Of a DNA stretch of 64,000 nucleotides, positions 34,213 through 57,054 are shown piece after piece (position 1 is the stretch's first letter; each line of letters begins with the position of its first letter). Source of the stretch: Aldrovandia affinis (taxonomy: Eukaryota; Chordata; Actinopteri; Notacanthiformes; Halosauridae); NCBI GenBank assembly GCA_029706075.1, contig JAINUG010000039.1, forward strand, positions 5,522,001-5,586,000, given 5' to 3'. Both the position numbers and the translations under genes were made by a program. Below the pieces are notes generated by a model. The model saw only the letters and a list, made by a program, of their open reading frames with translations. It had not been told where the DNA came from and did not search any database.

Positions 34213-34217
34213 TAATC

Positions 34218-36089
34218 AGATTACAGCATGGAGGAGGAATGCAGACCAGCCATGGGATTAATCCACTACCTATCTGTCCTGTCACAGAGAGAGAGAGAGG
34301 GAGGGAGAGAGACAGAAAGAGTACAACTACTTCATAGAGAGGTTCGAATAGAACTACCAGAAAATGGAAAAGCGTAAAGTCTGGAGCAGTCAAAAAACAT
34401 GTGTTCCACGGAGAAAGATGGAGCAGAAGCAATGAGAGAACTCAACCTCACTTTCTTCATCTATAAGGACCAACCGTATAAACGGAACTGCCAACTGCCA
34501 ACTGCCCACTATCAGAAGCACAAGACCCTGTGCTTCGCAGAGTTGAACTCAAAGAAATGTCCCCTCTGTCAACCGGCCAGCAGGCTCACACATATTAACT
34601 CCCACTAACACCAGGTAACCTGAGGACAGAACCAGTAAAACAACGAACATCAGAACATGATAGGAAGACAAACTCTTACTCCAGAACAAAACAAACTACT
34701 GCACCTCACCTAGTGGGAGAGACACACAAACATTTCCGTATATGTTCCAGCTGTGCAAGTTGCCAGATGTAGATGCCAGATGTCCTGAATTTAGTCCTGC
34801 AACTACATACATTTAGTTTATTGTGGAATACAAATAATAAATTAATAAAATATAATAGCACAATGGACAACCAAATCTGAATTGAAATACATGTTTTCCA
34901 CAACCTTAATTAAAAGGTTTGTTTGGAAAGAAAAACACCCTACACAGGGAGTACTCCAGGGCCCAGTTTGGGAACCCCTGATCTAGGTCACAGTTGGTGG
35001 TCCAGTTACTGTCCAGAAACATAACAGCTAATTTTAAGTATTTCCTGTGAGCAAAAATGTATATGGCATCTGCAGTCTGCCTGCACCAGCTGCGCATTAA
35101 AGTGTACTCCTCTGGCACAATGACTGCGCAGCTCAGACAGTGACGTGAGAAGCAGCTGTGGCTGGCAACATTTGGCCCAATAAAGTGCAGAATACTGGCC
35201 CTAGGAGCAGGAAGCTCTCCAGCCTTGATCCTAACCAGAAACACGGCCAAGTCGAACCATTACTGCACCTGTTCTCCGAGTAACAACATAAACGTCATTC
35301 CTTCGAATGAATCCATGTATGTGTATGATACTATGTTTATATTAGAAAACCAACTGGTGATTTGAAAATATATATATAACACAAACATATATATATTTTA
35401 TATATAAACAGCACGATGGCGAGGCAGCCGTTATCTTTCATAACTCGTCAGTTGGCCTCATAAAGCCAGACACTAATATAGAGTATCAACAACATGTAAT
35501 CAGTCAACATACTGAAACTGAACAAGCACACAGGAGCACGCCATTTCTCCTGGAGTCCCTGAGCTACACCATATCTGTTACCAATGAGAGGAAACACACT
35601 TACCACACTCATCTTGCCAAACCCTCACAAAACAGGAAACACACCATATCTCACCAAACCCAGAAACACAGGAAACACAACTTATCTGACCAAACCCAGA
35701 ATAACTGATAGAGCAAGAAAGAAAGACAGATGTTGAGGGGGGGGGAGAAGCACACCCTCATAAAAAAAAGAAGTTGACAAAGAAAGAGTGATAGAAGGGA
35801 AGAAACCGGAAAGAGGAAGATGGAGGGTGGGTGGAGAAGAGCTCATCATAAATAAAAGGATAGAAGAAAAAGATAGAAATAGCAGACTAACCACTCCCGA
35901 GGAGAGGACGAAGGACAACAAAGAGCCTCTGTCTGGACAGATTCTCCCGAGATTAAACAGGGATTCGATCACGCAATTGATCTGACGGAGCAGCGAGATA
36001 CTGCGGCCCAAACTCGGAGAGAGAGCTTAAAACCTACAGCAGAGTAAACATGGACTCTCTGGAGTCCCCTGTGGCGACGCAGGGCTCAC
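34218..36089. other. Between clic6-like parts, mostly unrecognised
   Basis: GA-rich stretches near 34290 and 35700-35900 and a TA-rich stretch near 35370-35405. A piece of family D lies at 35065-35175. No coding exon recognised. Confidence 0.35.
35065..35175 (-). repeat. Unclassified dispersed repeat (family D), copy 3
   Basis: CTGCACCAGCTGCGCATTAA, GTGTACTCCTCTGGC and GAAGCAGCTGTGGCTGG match the copies at 2.2 and 22.8 kb. It lies just after CAGTTTGGGAACCCCTGATC, which is itself common in teleost DNA-transposon ends. Confidence 0.42.
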
Positions 36090-36500
36090 CTTGACGTGAA
36101 GGGAGATCTCGTACTCCTGGGGCTCCGGGCTGCACACATAGTCCCTCTGTGGGTCCGGGCTCACCATTCTGACTGACTTCCTGGGAGCCTGCTGCACCTG
36201 CTCACATGGCAGCCCCTCTTCCTTCTGCTCAGTGGGCACGGGCACATCTTCCTCCTCCTCGCTCCGCGGTAGACCATTGGCCGTCCCCACCCCCAGTGTG
36301 GCCTGCTCCATCTTGGCCCAACTGTCGGCGCTCGCCGCCTGGCTGTGGCAGTCTGTGGCGATGTTCTCTGGTGTCTCCTGGCTGTGCTCCAGCCCTGTGT
36401 CTCCTGGCTTCTCCTTGGGGCCCCTTCTCTCCACTGTACCGCGTGGAAGGCGTCGGTCTCGGCGATTAGCGGCCACGTAGGCTGGCAGAGGAGCACACAC
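36090..36500 (-). pseudogene. clic6: clic6-like first coding exon
   Basis: The exon ends PEPQEYEISLHVK with AAG|GTGAGC at 36090. In the long CLICs (CLIC6, CLIC5B) an acidic, low-complexity N-terminal exon ends in E(H/Y)EISLFVK at exactly this phase. Upstream lies an acidic stretch (SEEEEDVPVPTEQKEEGLP). No in-frame ATG was found; the frame is open past 36500, so the start is undefined and the left limit is arbitrary. Confidence 0.65.
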
Positions 36501-37865
36501 CTGTCTTGCATTGTCTAATTGTAACGGTGTGCATAAAACTGCTCTGCTCTTTTAGTAGGGGGTCTGGAACACGTGAGAACAAGGCTGGCGAGAGTGAGAA
36601 CACTGCTATCGGAGAATGCAACTGAAAAAGTTACGAGCGTCTCTGTGTGTTAAATGTTTTGCCGAAAGGCTGTGTTTGATTTAGTTTGTTGTTTTTCGTC
36701 TATTGTTTTTTAGCCCAACCCTGCGAGGGTGACGGCTGAACATTTTGTACCTGTTTTATTTAGCTGTGATCTCTCTCTCTTTCCCCCGTGCCTGGGGAAG
36801 AGGAAAATAAATATCCGGTTTCTGGACCGTTAACTCCATTCCCTGTGTCCTGCAGTTCTGTTCGTGTGATACACTGCCGGCCTGATCCTCTGGCTGACGC
36901 TGTTCTGTCTGCCCACACCGTCCCTCCTCTGCCCTCTCACCCTCATTCTAGGCAACCCCTGATGACCTCCGGTTGCCGCTGTTCCCTCTTCTCACAACCG
37001 CCCTCCTCTCCCACACCTGCGACAGCCTCCCGATGCCCTTCCGCTTTCCTGCACCCTCCCACCTCTCTCTCCAAACTCCTCCGGGATGTCCCGCTGATTC
37101 TGCGATTCGTTCTCGTCCTTCACCACCACTTCACAGATTGTTACCGACTCTTCCTACTCTGATTCTTCTCCCTCCTCACCGGGGGCTGTTTCAGAAGGTG
37201 GAGGTTGGGGTTTTCAGGGGCATGGTGAGCGAGAGTGTGTAGTAATGTGGCTCCGCATTACTCCCCATTCACCCCTACATTTTCTCTCCTTCTGCTGTCT
37301 TTTTTCTGCAGCCTCCCTCGCTCCTTCCACATCTTCCCTCATAGGGCTGTGGAGCTGTAGGCTAGGTCATAGTGTTGGAGCACAGAGTCACACTGTACAC
37401 GTGTTGTTGTTTGTGTGTGTGCACGTGGATCCACTCTGTGAAACTGGCAGCATCTCCAGAGCAGGTAAAAAAACATTTTTCTATGGTATAAATAAATAAA
37501 GAACCTGATAGGCATCAGCTGGTGTGCTAACTAGCTACAGATAAAATAGCTGCCTAGATATCTAGCGATAGCAAATAAATCACAAGCACTAAGAGTACAT
37601 TTCATACTTTGATTTTAGAACATTTTATTTTTCGTCAGTCTGACAGGTATTGCCCAAGTAAAGCTAGCTAACCAATGTTAGCTCACGTAGTCTTGGGTCA
37701 AACAAACGAGCTATCTGCGTTATCTAACCACCTTAATGATAATTTAAAGTAAATTCTGCACTCAATGTGTCCCGAGGGTTGGGTTGTTTAGTCAGTTGTT
37801 CGAGTGAAAAATCGGAAGAACGTTTAGTTTTTTGAAACATTTAGCATATTATTGTAAACTCTTAA
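36501..37865. other. Intergenic, nothing firm
   Basis: Pyrimidine-rich sequence at 36850-37190. TGTAACGG at 36520 and AATAAA at 36803-36812 suggest an LTR-like piece, but no matching end or duplication was found. Confidence 0.3.
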
Positions 37866-37869
37866 CACA

Positions 37870-38575
37870 ATAGTAAGTAAGTAAGTAACATTTTATTTAT
37901 ATAGCACCTTTCATACAAGAAATGCAGCTCAAAGTGCTTTACAACAGGGAATTACATAAAACATGGAATGAGTAGATAAAACAATAAAATAGCAGCAAGT
38001 GCAGCAGCAAGCAGGTACAAATGAGCTAAAGTGAAGAAATATATAAAAATAGCAGCAAGTGCAGCAGCAAGCAGGTACAAATGAGAAAAGCATAAAATGA
38101 TAAAATGATAAAACATGATAAAACATAAAATGATAAAACAGTAAGTGAACAATAAAAATATGACATTCCAAATTCAGGCCTAGTGAGTCTTAGTACCTAG
38201 GTTACAGAGACATCCTCAGTTAAAGGCTAAAGTGAAGAAATATGTTTTTAGCTTTCTTTTAAAAATGTTTAGCGAGCTGGCTTCCCTGATATCTATAGGT
38301 ATTGCATTCCATAGCTTTGGAGCATAGTTTACAAAAGCTGCACTCCCGATCTGCTTCTGACTGTTACTGGGTGCCTCTAATAAACCAGCAATAGATGATC
38401 GTAGCGTTCTTGAAGGCACATAGTTGACAAGGGAGTTAGCTATGTATTCTGGTCCTCGCCCATTGAGGGCTTTATATATAAGGAGAAGGACCTTAAAGTC
38501 AATACGATACTGTGACCTGAAAATCCAAGTTTTGCAAAAGTGCTGATACAGTTTCATTAGTTTATGTCTCATTTC
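37870..38575 (-). mobile_element. L2-like LINE, 3' end
   Basis: On the minus strand it reads FRSQYRIDFKVLLLIYKALN, then GPEYIANSLVNYVPSRTLRS and FVNYAPKLWNAIPIDIREAS, ending FKRKLKTYFFTLAF: the C-terminal end of L2-type ORF2. The 3' end (minus strand) contains AAAGCACTTTGAGCTGCATT and GAAAGGTGCTATATAAATAA, then a short TTAC repeat. A 61-bp direct duplication (AATAGCAGCAAGTGCAGCAG at about 37987 and 38048) lies between frame and tail. Confidence 0.82.
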
Positions 38576-39254
38576 CAGTTCTTAAAATCCCACTCTTCCA
38601 GTTAAAACCAAATGTCATTTGAAATGGACTTTTCAGCTAATCAGCTAATTCTTACTCCTTTTAGGAATATGCACTTACCGAGAAATGCTTTATTTGTGTG
38701 AAAATCAGGAAGTAGCTACATTATTGAAAATCGATCTTGGCATTGTTCAAAAGGCTGTGTGTGAATAGCTGAGTTGATGAAAACTTGAGAGTGGCTAATG
38801 GAACAGTATTGATACTGTACTGACTCTTGGCAAGGGTTACAGTAGTGGTCACAGTACAGCTTTGGGTTGGCTTTGGGCATGGCGGTCTTACTGTAGATGT
38901 AAGGCAAGACCAGAGTCAAGGAAGGGGTTAAGGTTATTTAACAATATTGAATTAGACAGACCAAGATGCTCTGTACTAAAGATTTCCATTTTCCCAAATG
39001 CCATCAAATAGTTTTTCTGAGCATGAGGATGGAAAGTGTATGAACTGTGCCATGATAAGACATAATGTATGAGATGTGCAATGAAGTACTGTACTGTAAT
39101 CCCATAGCAATGTCAAACATGGATTTTCCACAAACATGGATTTTCCAAGGTGAATTGAGGAGCTTGCATCTGTTGGGATGTAGATGGAAAGTCAGGGCTA
39201 GACATTCAGTAAATGTAAGCCTCTAGAAAAACTCCTAATTCCAACTGGACTTAG

Positions 39255-39395
39255 GTTTTACGAGTTTTACAAGAGGATAATGGATACTGAATCAGACATC
39301 CATCAGCACAAACACAAAATCATCTATGTGGATGAAGCAGGCTTCAATCTCACGAAATACAGACGACGTGGTGAGAACACCATAGGCCAGAACAA
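39255..39395 (+). mobile_element. DDE transposase fragment
   Basis: Reads HKHKIIYVDEAGFNLTKYRR followed by RGENTIGQ. The VDEAGFNL and RRG...IGQ pattern marks the catalytic region of IS630/Tc1-type DDE transposases common in fish. The first catalytic aspartate of this stretch is present; the rest of the gene is absent. Confidence 0.6.
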
Positions 39396-39745
39396 CACTA
39401 GATTGGTTTAGAACCTGTCTAACTGTTAGAAATGACTTTGTTTCCATTGGTGACCTTTCCTCTACCAAGATTAATACCACCTGTGGTCTCCCACAGGGCT
39501 CCATTCTTGGTCCAGTATTATTCCGTCTGTATAATGCTACCTCTGGGGAATATTATCAGGGAGCATGGAATTGATTTTCACAGCTATGCTGATGATACAC
39601 AATTGTGTATATCTGTATTACCTCATGAAGTCAACCCTATCAATAGACTGGTGAAGTGTGTTGATGATATGAATATTTGGATGTCACATAACTTTCTGCA
39701 GTTCAAAAGTTTCAAAATGCTACTCCTGATAATAATTCACCGTTA
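39396..39745 (+). mobile_element. L2-like LINE reverse-transcriptase fragment
   Basis: Reads TLDWFRTCLTVRNDFVSIGD, then CGLPQGSILGPVLF (RT motif 4) and, after a frame change near 39535, DFHSYADDTQLCISVL with the YADD catalytic box. It abuts the transposase fragment directly, so one inserted into the other. Confidence 0.78.
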
Positions 39746-40372
39746 GAGGGCATACGGCGACAGCAAGCGTAGCACATCTGCGTTGGAGTTTCGAAAAGGA
39801 CTGTGCTAACCATACAAAGCAGTTCATTCTGCGTCATCTGTATTCAATACTATCGGGTAGCCTACCAGACAGTTCGTTTGTATTGAAAATATATACAAAT
39901 ATTATTTACATCGTCATCGCGATGTGAACTTAAGAAAAAAGTTTTATATATAACGTCACATAAGATAATACTAGACTGCTCATTATCCGTCACTTGTACC
40001 GGCGTAGTGATGACACTGACGGTAAAATTTGAAACAGGAAGTTCGTGCCTCAGCTGTTTCGCCTCTGATGGCAGTGCGTCATCCGAATGAGCGTCATCAC
40101 CTTGAATTAGAGGGATATTAGCTTGCTAGCTAGTCTTTGTCCGGCCTTCTACATTTTAGCAGTAAAATAGCAGTAATACATCAATAAATATACCTACGCT
40201 TCCATTCAATACTATTCATTTTTCAGTCGAAATCGGGGAAAAGTCGAGAGCGCAGCTGGTTTTGGTGTCGTGCGTTGAGATAGCACCGGCTAACTTTCTT
40301 CTAGTTGTAATAAGCATTCAGCTATAGCTTGCTTTTTAATCAACCTATCCAACGAAAACATAAGAACTGATC
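39746..40372 (+). promoter_or_regulatory. rcan1: Promoter and 5' UTR region of the long rcan1 form
   Basis: About 600 bp before the first start codon, with no repeat. It contains several CpG sites and a purine/pyrimidine-balanced stretch from 40000. No TATA box was identified, as expected for a housekeeping-type start. The exact transcript start is unknown. Confidence 0.4.
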
Positions 40373-52058
<11,686 letters not shown>

Positions 52059-52970
52059 CCCGCCACCGCGCTGCAGTCCCCATCTTTACCACGGGGGGGA
52101 GGCAGCGGCCTCCAGCTGGACACCCCCGCTTCCCGTCTCCAGGGGGAGCCCTGGAGCGCAGCCCTCCTCATCTCCACCGTCTCACCCAGCTCGTAGCTTA
52201 TTATCTCTTGTGTTTGTAATGCCGGGGACCGGCAGCACGGGGTCGAGAGGAAGGCTCCCTCTCGCTCTGACCTCAACTCTCCTCACCGCCTGCTTTTACT
52301 CGCTACATCTGTGCCCCGCATCACGGGAGAGCAGGACCTGACATTGACCAGGAGGGGGAGCAGGAGAGACAATGAGCTGAGCGCGTGTGTGTGTGTGTGT
52401 GTGTGCGTGTGGGTGTGCATTCTTTACCAGACTTTCATTTTCATCTGTAAATGACCTATGACAAAAAATGTTTCGACAGTGGGAGAAAAAAATGTCTTTT
52501 TTTTGTTCTAGATGCTAGAGGATGGAATGCCTGACAGATACAGATGGTGCAGTTTATTCATCCTCATTATTTTACATGGTTTTTCTGTACTGCTACCATC
52601 CCTACCTCTATGCAACCCTCCTCTCTCCCTCTCCCTCTCCTGATTGGACATTCATTTCCATGGTGTTCTCAGTGAGCAAAGTGGTAGCCTGGATATTTTG
52701 CTGGAGGGAGGGGGGGTGTAACCTCTGACCTCTACATCCAGAGCTGTGTTTTGTGTAATGAAGTTTTAACTGTATGTCACAAGGGCTGGGAGGCAATAGC
52801 AACATGCAAACAGCAGATGGCAGCAGAGCGAGCAGATACACACACAGCCTGACTAGGCCAGGGTCCACACCCTCATTGTGCAACAGATCTGGTTACATCC
52901 AAGGGCTAAAAATGACCATCATACATACCATTTATTTAGTTAATAAACAGTTATGCATGTGCTCAGATGT
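52059..52970 (+). other. rcan1: Probable rcan1 3' UTR
   Basis: No coding frame follows the stop. AATAAA at 52942-52947 is the best polyadenylation signal, giving a UTR near 0.9 kb. A TG run lies at 52387-52405. Confidence 0.5.
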
Positions 52971-54360
52971 AGCATAGATCGTTTTGAATCTCCCTGCTCT
53001 TCCTGACCGTTTTGCCGAGGAGGGCAGAGTCTCGATTTGATCAAATAGGTCAGGTGATTGATAGAGTGGTGGCCCCACCCATTGTATGGTTCAAAGTCCT
53101 GACCACGTCCCATGGGGCGACACTCCGGGAGGGGGAGTTTCCCTCAAGAGCGACGACTTCCGATTGATTGGGAACCTGCACTCTGAATGCGCCAGCCGCA
53201 CATAAAATTGCAGTATTGAGAAAGGCGTATAGATACGACCTAGTCTTCCAAATTTTGAGAAGACAAAAAAAGAGATTGGATAGGGGACCGACTAAAATCG
53301 GTAAAAAAAAATATAAACGTGTATCTGTGAATCAGCATGACACCTGAAAATATGACATGCACCCTGCCTCATGCATTGGCTCGTTTTCACACCGCGTCTC
53401 ATTGGCTAGTTCAGAGCGGTTCTGCCGCAGGGTTCTGTGGGAAACGGGTAGGTGAAGTGGAAGACCGCTCTCTGCCGACTGCATGCCGGGTCTCTCCAGC
53501 GAGGTCTGGATGGTGTACGACACGGGACCGTTTGCATCCTGTATGCCGCTTGCTGCACTGTATATATGTGTACATGACTATGGACTGTTCTCCAGCGCAG
53601 GAACAAAAGGATCATCATCGCGTCCATATTAATCCATTCAGACGCACAATGGCCGGAGCAAACTGTACTGTACTTCTGTGTAACTCTATCCTCAATTCAT
53701 CCGAATGATGCATTAAAGCAACATTACTTTCAGTAAACCAGTGGACTCACAGATTTACTCTGTCTGTGTGTGTGTGCGTGCGTGTGTGCGTGCGAGCGTG
53801 CGGGTGTACGTGCGTGTTTGCATTTTTGGGGAGGGGTGGGGAGGTGGCCAGGCATGTCTGAAAGTCACCTTGGATTTCCCCACATCCTGTATCTCCCAGG
53901 TGGGTCGGCAGTAATACCTCCATCAATGGCACCATTGTGCTCTAGCCCCTGTGCTGGGATGGACCTGTAAAGCTAAAATATCCTTCACTCTTCAGAGCAC
54001 TCGACTAGTCCCCAGAAAACAAAGACCCTTTTCAATACTCTTAATACCTATCAAGAATTACTCGAATATACTTGTAAGAAATATATATTTGTTTGCACAA
54101 ACACACGCACTCAAAAACAAGCCCATTCAAAAACAAACATATATTCTCACACTCACTCACTCAGATACACACACCCACACCTGCCCTCACTCACTCACAC
54201 ATATACGCTCACACTCAGTCAGTCACATACGTACACATACACCATACACACACACACGGCCTCATTTCCTCTCACTCACACTGGACATTGGAATAGCTGA
54301 ACTTCCTGCCCCGTTGTGATGAACAGGCCATCCAATCAGGGCCAGAGAGAACAACCAAAC
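52971..54360. other. Intergenic between rcan1 and kcne1, microsatellites
   Basis: TG-rich at 53763-53812 and CA/CTCA-rich at 54095-54260. No gene was recognised. Confidence 0.4.
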
Positions 54361-54364
54361 TATG

Positions 54365-54530
54365 AGGTGGCTCATGACTAGAAGGCTGCAGATTTGATTG
54401 GGGGCAGGGAGGGACACTGCCCATGTATATTTGAGCAAGAAGCCTTATTAACCTGACATGCTTCGGCGAATATCTGGCTTTATGAAGGTACTGTATCTAT
54501 AAATGTAACTTCCTTCTGCATGGGGAAATC
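54365..54530 (+). repeat. Old family A SINE remnant
   Basis: GAGCAAGAAGCCTTATTAAC, CTGACATGCTTCGGCGAATA and TCTGGCTTTATGAAGG follow the family A middle region with many changes. Confidence 0.5.
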
Positions 54531-55336
54531 TGCTTTTGACCGATGAAAATACATTTCATATTTCAAGGCCTTTACCTGATAGCTATAGAGAGATTGCTGA
54601 CCTTGAGCTGTCGTCTCAGTCTCATTAAACGTGCTGAGGAGAGGAAGTGGGGCACTTACTTGGCGGGGGGGCGTGGTGTCTTACCTCACATAGGAGTTTA
54701 TATCTGTCCTGAGCCCAGCTGCTCAGAGCCACTGGAGAGACCGGCAGAGCCGAGCCCTGCACGGACAAGCTTGGCATAAGATTCTTCATCATCATCATCA
54801 TCATCATCTTCTACAGCATCACAGGTGTCATTGCCGTTTGATTCTTCAGAAGAAATCTCTTCACTTCATTGGTATGTCTCTATGTCTGCTTGTTGTAGGC
54901 GTCCAACCACCTTTAGTCACACATTCAGGCCTATAGCAGTGGGTTATTCCAGGGTAATTAGCCAAAGTGGTGCACATTTGGTCAATTGTGTTTTTAAGGA
55001 TAATTTCCAGTACTAATAATTACTGTAATAATGAAACATAACTGGTACAACAGTTAAAAGCAGTAAGTTAATGGTGTGAGTGTGCTTTTTCTTTTTTTGT
55101 GGGTGGTTTCAACAGTGCTGGAAGGACTGACAAGTGCACCTTTCATCAATCTATACAGGAGTTTTAAAGACCAGGGAACGAGTGTGTGTGTGTATGTGTG
55201 TGTGTGCATTTCTGTGTGAGTGCAAATTTTTTGTGTGTGTGTGTATGCGTGAGTGAGTGCGAGCGTGTTCATATTTGTGTAAAAGAGAATAGGCTCACCG
55301 TAGCAGCAGTGCACCTCCCGTCCAGCAGAGGGCAGA
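54531..55336 (+). other. kcne1: Upstream of kcne1: possible 5' UTR exons, not resolved
   Basis: TG/GTGA-rich at 55182-55260 and a CAT repeat at 54787-54810. KCNE genes usually have non-coding exons upstream, but no exon border could be fixed. Confidence 0.3.
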
Positions 55337-55741
55337 ATGTCACAGAGGAACAGTACAGACCTACAGGACCTTCTGGCCTCCTGGTTGCAGCACTGTTTGA
55401 ACAGGACATGGGGGATGCCTCTGGCGACCGCCACGCACCCACCGCCTCTCCTTCAGCACCAGAACCAGGGCCAGGGCCAGGGCATGGTCTACATCCTGCT
55501 AATGGTGGGCCTCTTCAGCTTCTTCACCTTCGGCATCATGTTGAGCTACATCCGCTCCAGAAAGATGGAGAACTCCCAGGATCCGTACCACCAGTACATC
55601 GCCCGTGATTGGACCCGCGCACTGGTCCCGCCCCCATCTGCCACCCTTGCCAAGGTGATGGGCGCGGCCAGCCATGCCCACTTCAAGAAGGAACCTGTTG
55701 TCATTGGCAACCCCGCCATCTTGGCACAGCTCCCGGAGTGA
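55337..55741 (+). CDS. kcne1: kcne1, potassium-channel subunit (minK)
   Basis: A single coding exon for 134 aa (human about 129). KCNE1 is a single-pass subunit that slows and enlarges KCNQ1 current. The N-terminus has an N-glycosylation site (NST, residues 5-7) and another (NRT) near residue 22. The membrane segment, about residues 54-76, is [20 protein letters not shown], followed by the juxtamembrane [17 protein letters not shown], which matches human IRSKKLEHSNDPF closely. The aspartate equivalent to human D76 is kept. The activation triad reads FTF, where human has FTL. The C-terminal tail differs from mammals. Confidence 0.93.
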   Translation: MSQRNSTDLQDLLASWLQHCLNRTWGMPLATATHPPPLLQHQNQGQGQGMVYILLMVGLFSFFTFGIMLSYIRSRKMENSQDPYHQYIARDWTRALVPPPSATLAKVMGAASHAHFKKEPVVIGNPAILAQLPE

Positions 55742-55924
55742 GGGGTGCGGCTGGGCGGAGGTCGGTGGTCAAAGGGAAAGCAGGAGCACAGATTCTATAG
55801 ACCCACCAGATACTCAGCTCCTGTATTCCTTTCTCTGCTTCTTAACTACAGGAGGTTCGAGTTGGTAACGGGTTTCAGGGTTATATTCGGGTAAAGAACA
55901 TCCATTGCCACAGTATTGTTCTTG
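55742..55924 (+). other. kcne1: Probable kcne1 3' UTR
   Basis: Non-coding sequence after the stop. The MITE at 55933 may lie in the same UTR. Confidence 0.35.
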
Positions 55925-55932
55925 GTCATGCT

Positions 55933-56230
55933 CAGTGCTTAATTTGTAAAATAAGAGATGCCGGGGCTCATCTCGCCTGCCCCAACCACACGCGGAGGAG
56001 AAAGGGTAAACGTTTCCTACCTCTGTGTTGCTGCATTTCTGCATTCTATTTACATTTGTAATGTTCACTGGACGTAACGTTGTTTAATACCAGTTTAAAA
56101 TACGCGTTGTTGTCGCATTTTATGAGCCCGGGGCTCTGATTCTGAGTAAGACATTTGCCGGGCGCAAAATAGAATTCTTGGCATTTGCCGGGGTTGTGCC
56201 CCGGCTAGTCCCGGCACAAATTAAGCACTG
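55933..56230. mobile_element. hAT-type MITE, intact ends
   Basis: Perfect 15-bp inverted ends, CAGTGCTTAATTTGT at 55933-55947 and ACAAATTAAGCACTG at 56216-56230, and a perfect 8-bp duplication GTCATGCT (55925-55932 and 56231-56238). The 8-bp duplication with CAGTG ends is diagnostic of hAT. No coding frame, 298 bp. Confidence 0.95.
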
Positions 56231-56238
56231 GTCATGCT

Positions 56239-57050
56239 CCTTAATGAATGTTCAGAAGATGTATCAAAAAGGAATGATTTGACAGTAAGGAGACAGAATT
56301 TGTCATGAACGTAAAGCTGATTATCTGGTGTATTTAAATAATTAATTGTGAGAGCCACACTTAGGGAAGTGGCGCATATTTTTTATCTTATAATGATTAT
56401 AAGCCTGTTGTTGATTGTGTTGGTTCATTAACATACTGGCCAGCTATTATCATCATCTATTAGCTGCGGATTCCCTTTAACCTGACCACATTTGTGCTCT
56501 TCATGTGAAATCACTGAGGTTATTTTATGCTATAGCTTTATTATGATCTGAAATTACGATGTACACGCATTTACCAAAAAACAAAACAGTAATGCAAAAT
56601 ATATTTTTGATTTATTTCTTGCTTTTGGTATTGTACTTAAAATATTTATGTATTCAATGGCAAATGTAGCACAGATTTGCATGTATAACATTCAGTTATT
56701 GCCATGGTCCGTTATTGTGTACATTATACCACTTATTTTCAGAGAATTTTTTTTATACTGTCACCTGGTGGTAGCTTTGTTCATCGCTTTTCAGGATAGG
56801 ATTAACTATCAATTTCACGTCTCAAGAATTTCCTTGGTTTTATTATACATATCACATTCCGTTATATGAATCATTCATTAATGTTTATATATGATTTAAA
56901 CATTTTCATGTGGGCAGAATCAGTTCTCTGGACATTATAAGCTCTGCAGTTGCACTTGTACATACGTATGTGATATACATTTTTCTGTGTAAATAAGACA
57001 TGGCAGGTGTGGGACAATGGGTGGAATTATGTATTAATATGAACAGTATG
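56239..57050. other. Intergenic, AT-rich, nothing recognised
   Basis: No gene or repeat recognised; may include the distal kcne1 UTR. Confidence 0.35.
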
Positions 57051-57054
57051 ACCC

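Larger units (their letters stand above)
28693..34217 (+). mobile_element. Ty3-type chromovirus (Tf1/sushi-like), complete ends, broken genes
   Basis: Full-length element with two LTRs, a perfect TAATC duplication (28693-28697 and 34213-34217), gag with a CCHC knuckle, pol in the order protease, reverse transcriptase, RNase H, integrase, and a C-terminal chromodomain, which is the Ty3 order and chromovirus type. The LTRs differ by only two single-base C indels, so insertion is recent, yet the coding region is broken by many frameshifts. It lies in the clic6-like locus. Vertebrate chromoviruses of the Tf1/sushi group are the closest known relatives. Confidence 0.9.
26657..36500 (-). pseudogene. 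clic6: clic6-like gene, eroded (span of recognisable parts)
   Basis: Three blocks on the minus strand resemble chloride intracellular channel (CLIC) exons in correct order: a first exon (36090-36500), a fused block like exons 3 and 5 (26993-27304) and a last exon (26657-26824). CLIC proteins are glutathione-transferase-fold proteins that exist soluble and membrane-bound. The exon carrying the CPFSQR redox motif was not found between 27.3 and 36.1 kb, and the family's exon 4 is missing. Frame breaks and a stop occur. Position beside rcan1 and kcne1 points to CLIC6, not CLIC4 or CLIC5. The Ty3 element at 28.7-34.2 kb lies between the parts. It is probably a pseudogene; assembly error could explain the frameshifts but not the missing exons. 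Confidence 0.62.

Noticed and set aside
36520..36880. Possible second solo LTR from TGTAACGG with AATAAA
   Set aside because: No matching CA end with a duplicated CTAAT could be found; evidence too weak.
55186..55608. 140-codon open frame overlapping kcne1 in another frame
   Set aside because: It starts in a TG repeat and overlaps the well-supported KCNE1 frame; no similarity of its own.
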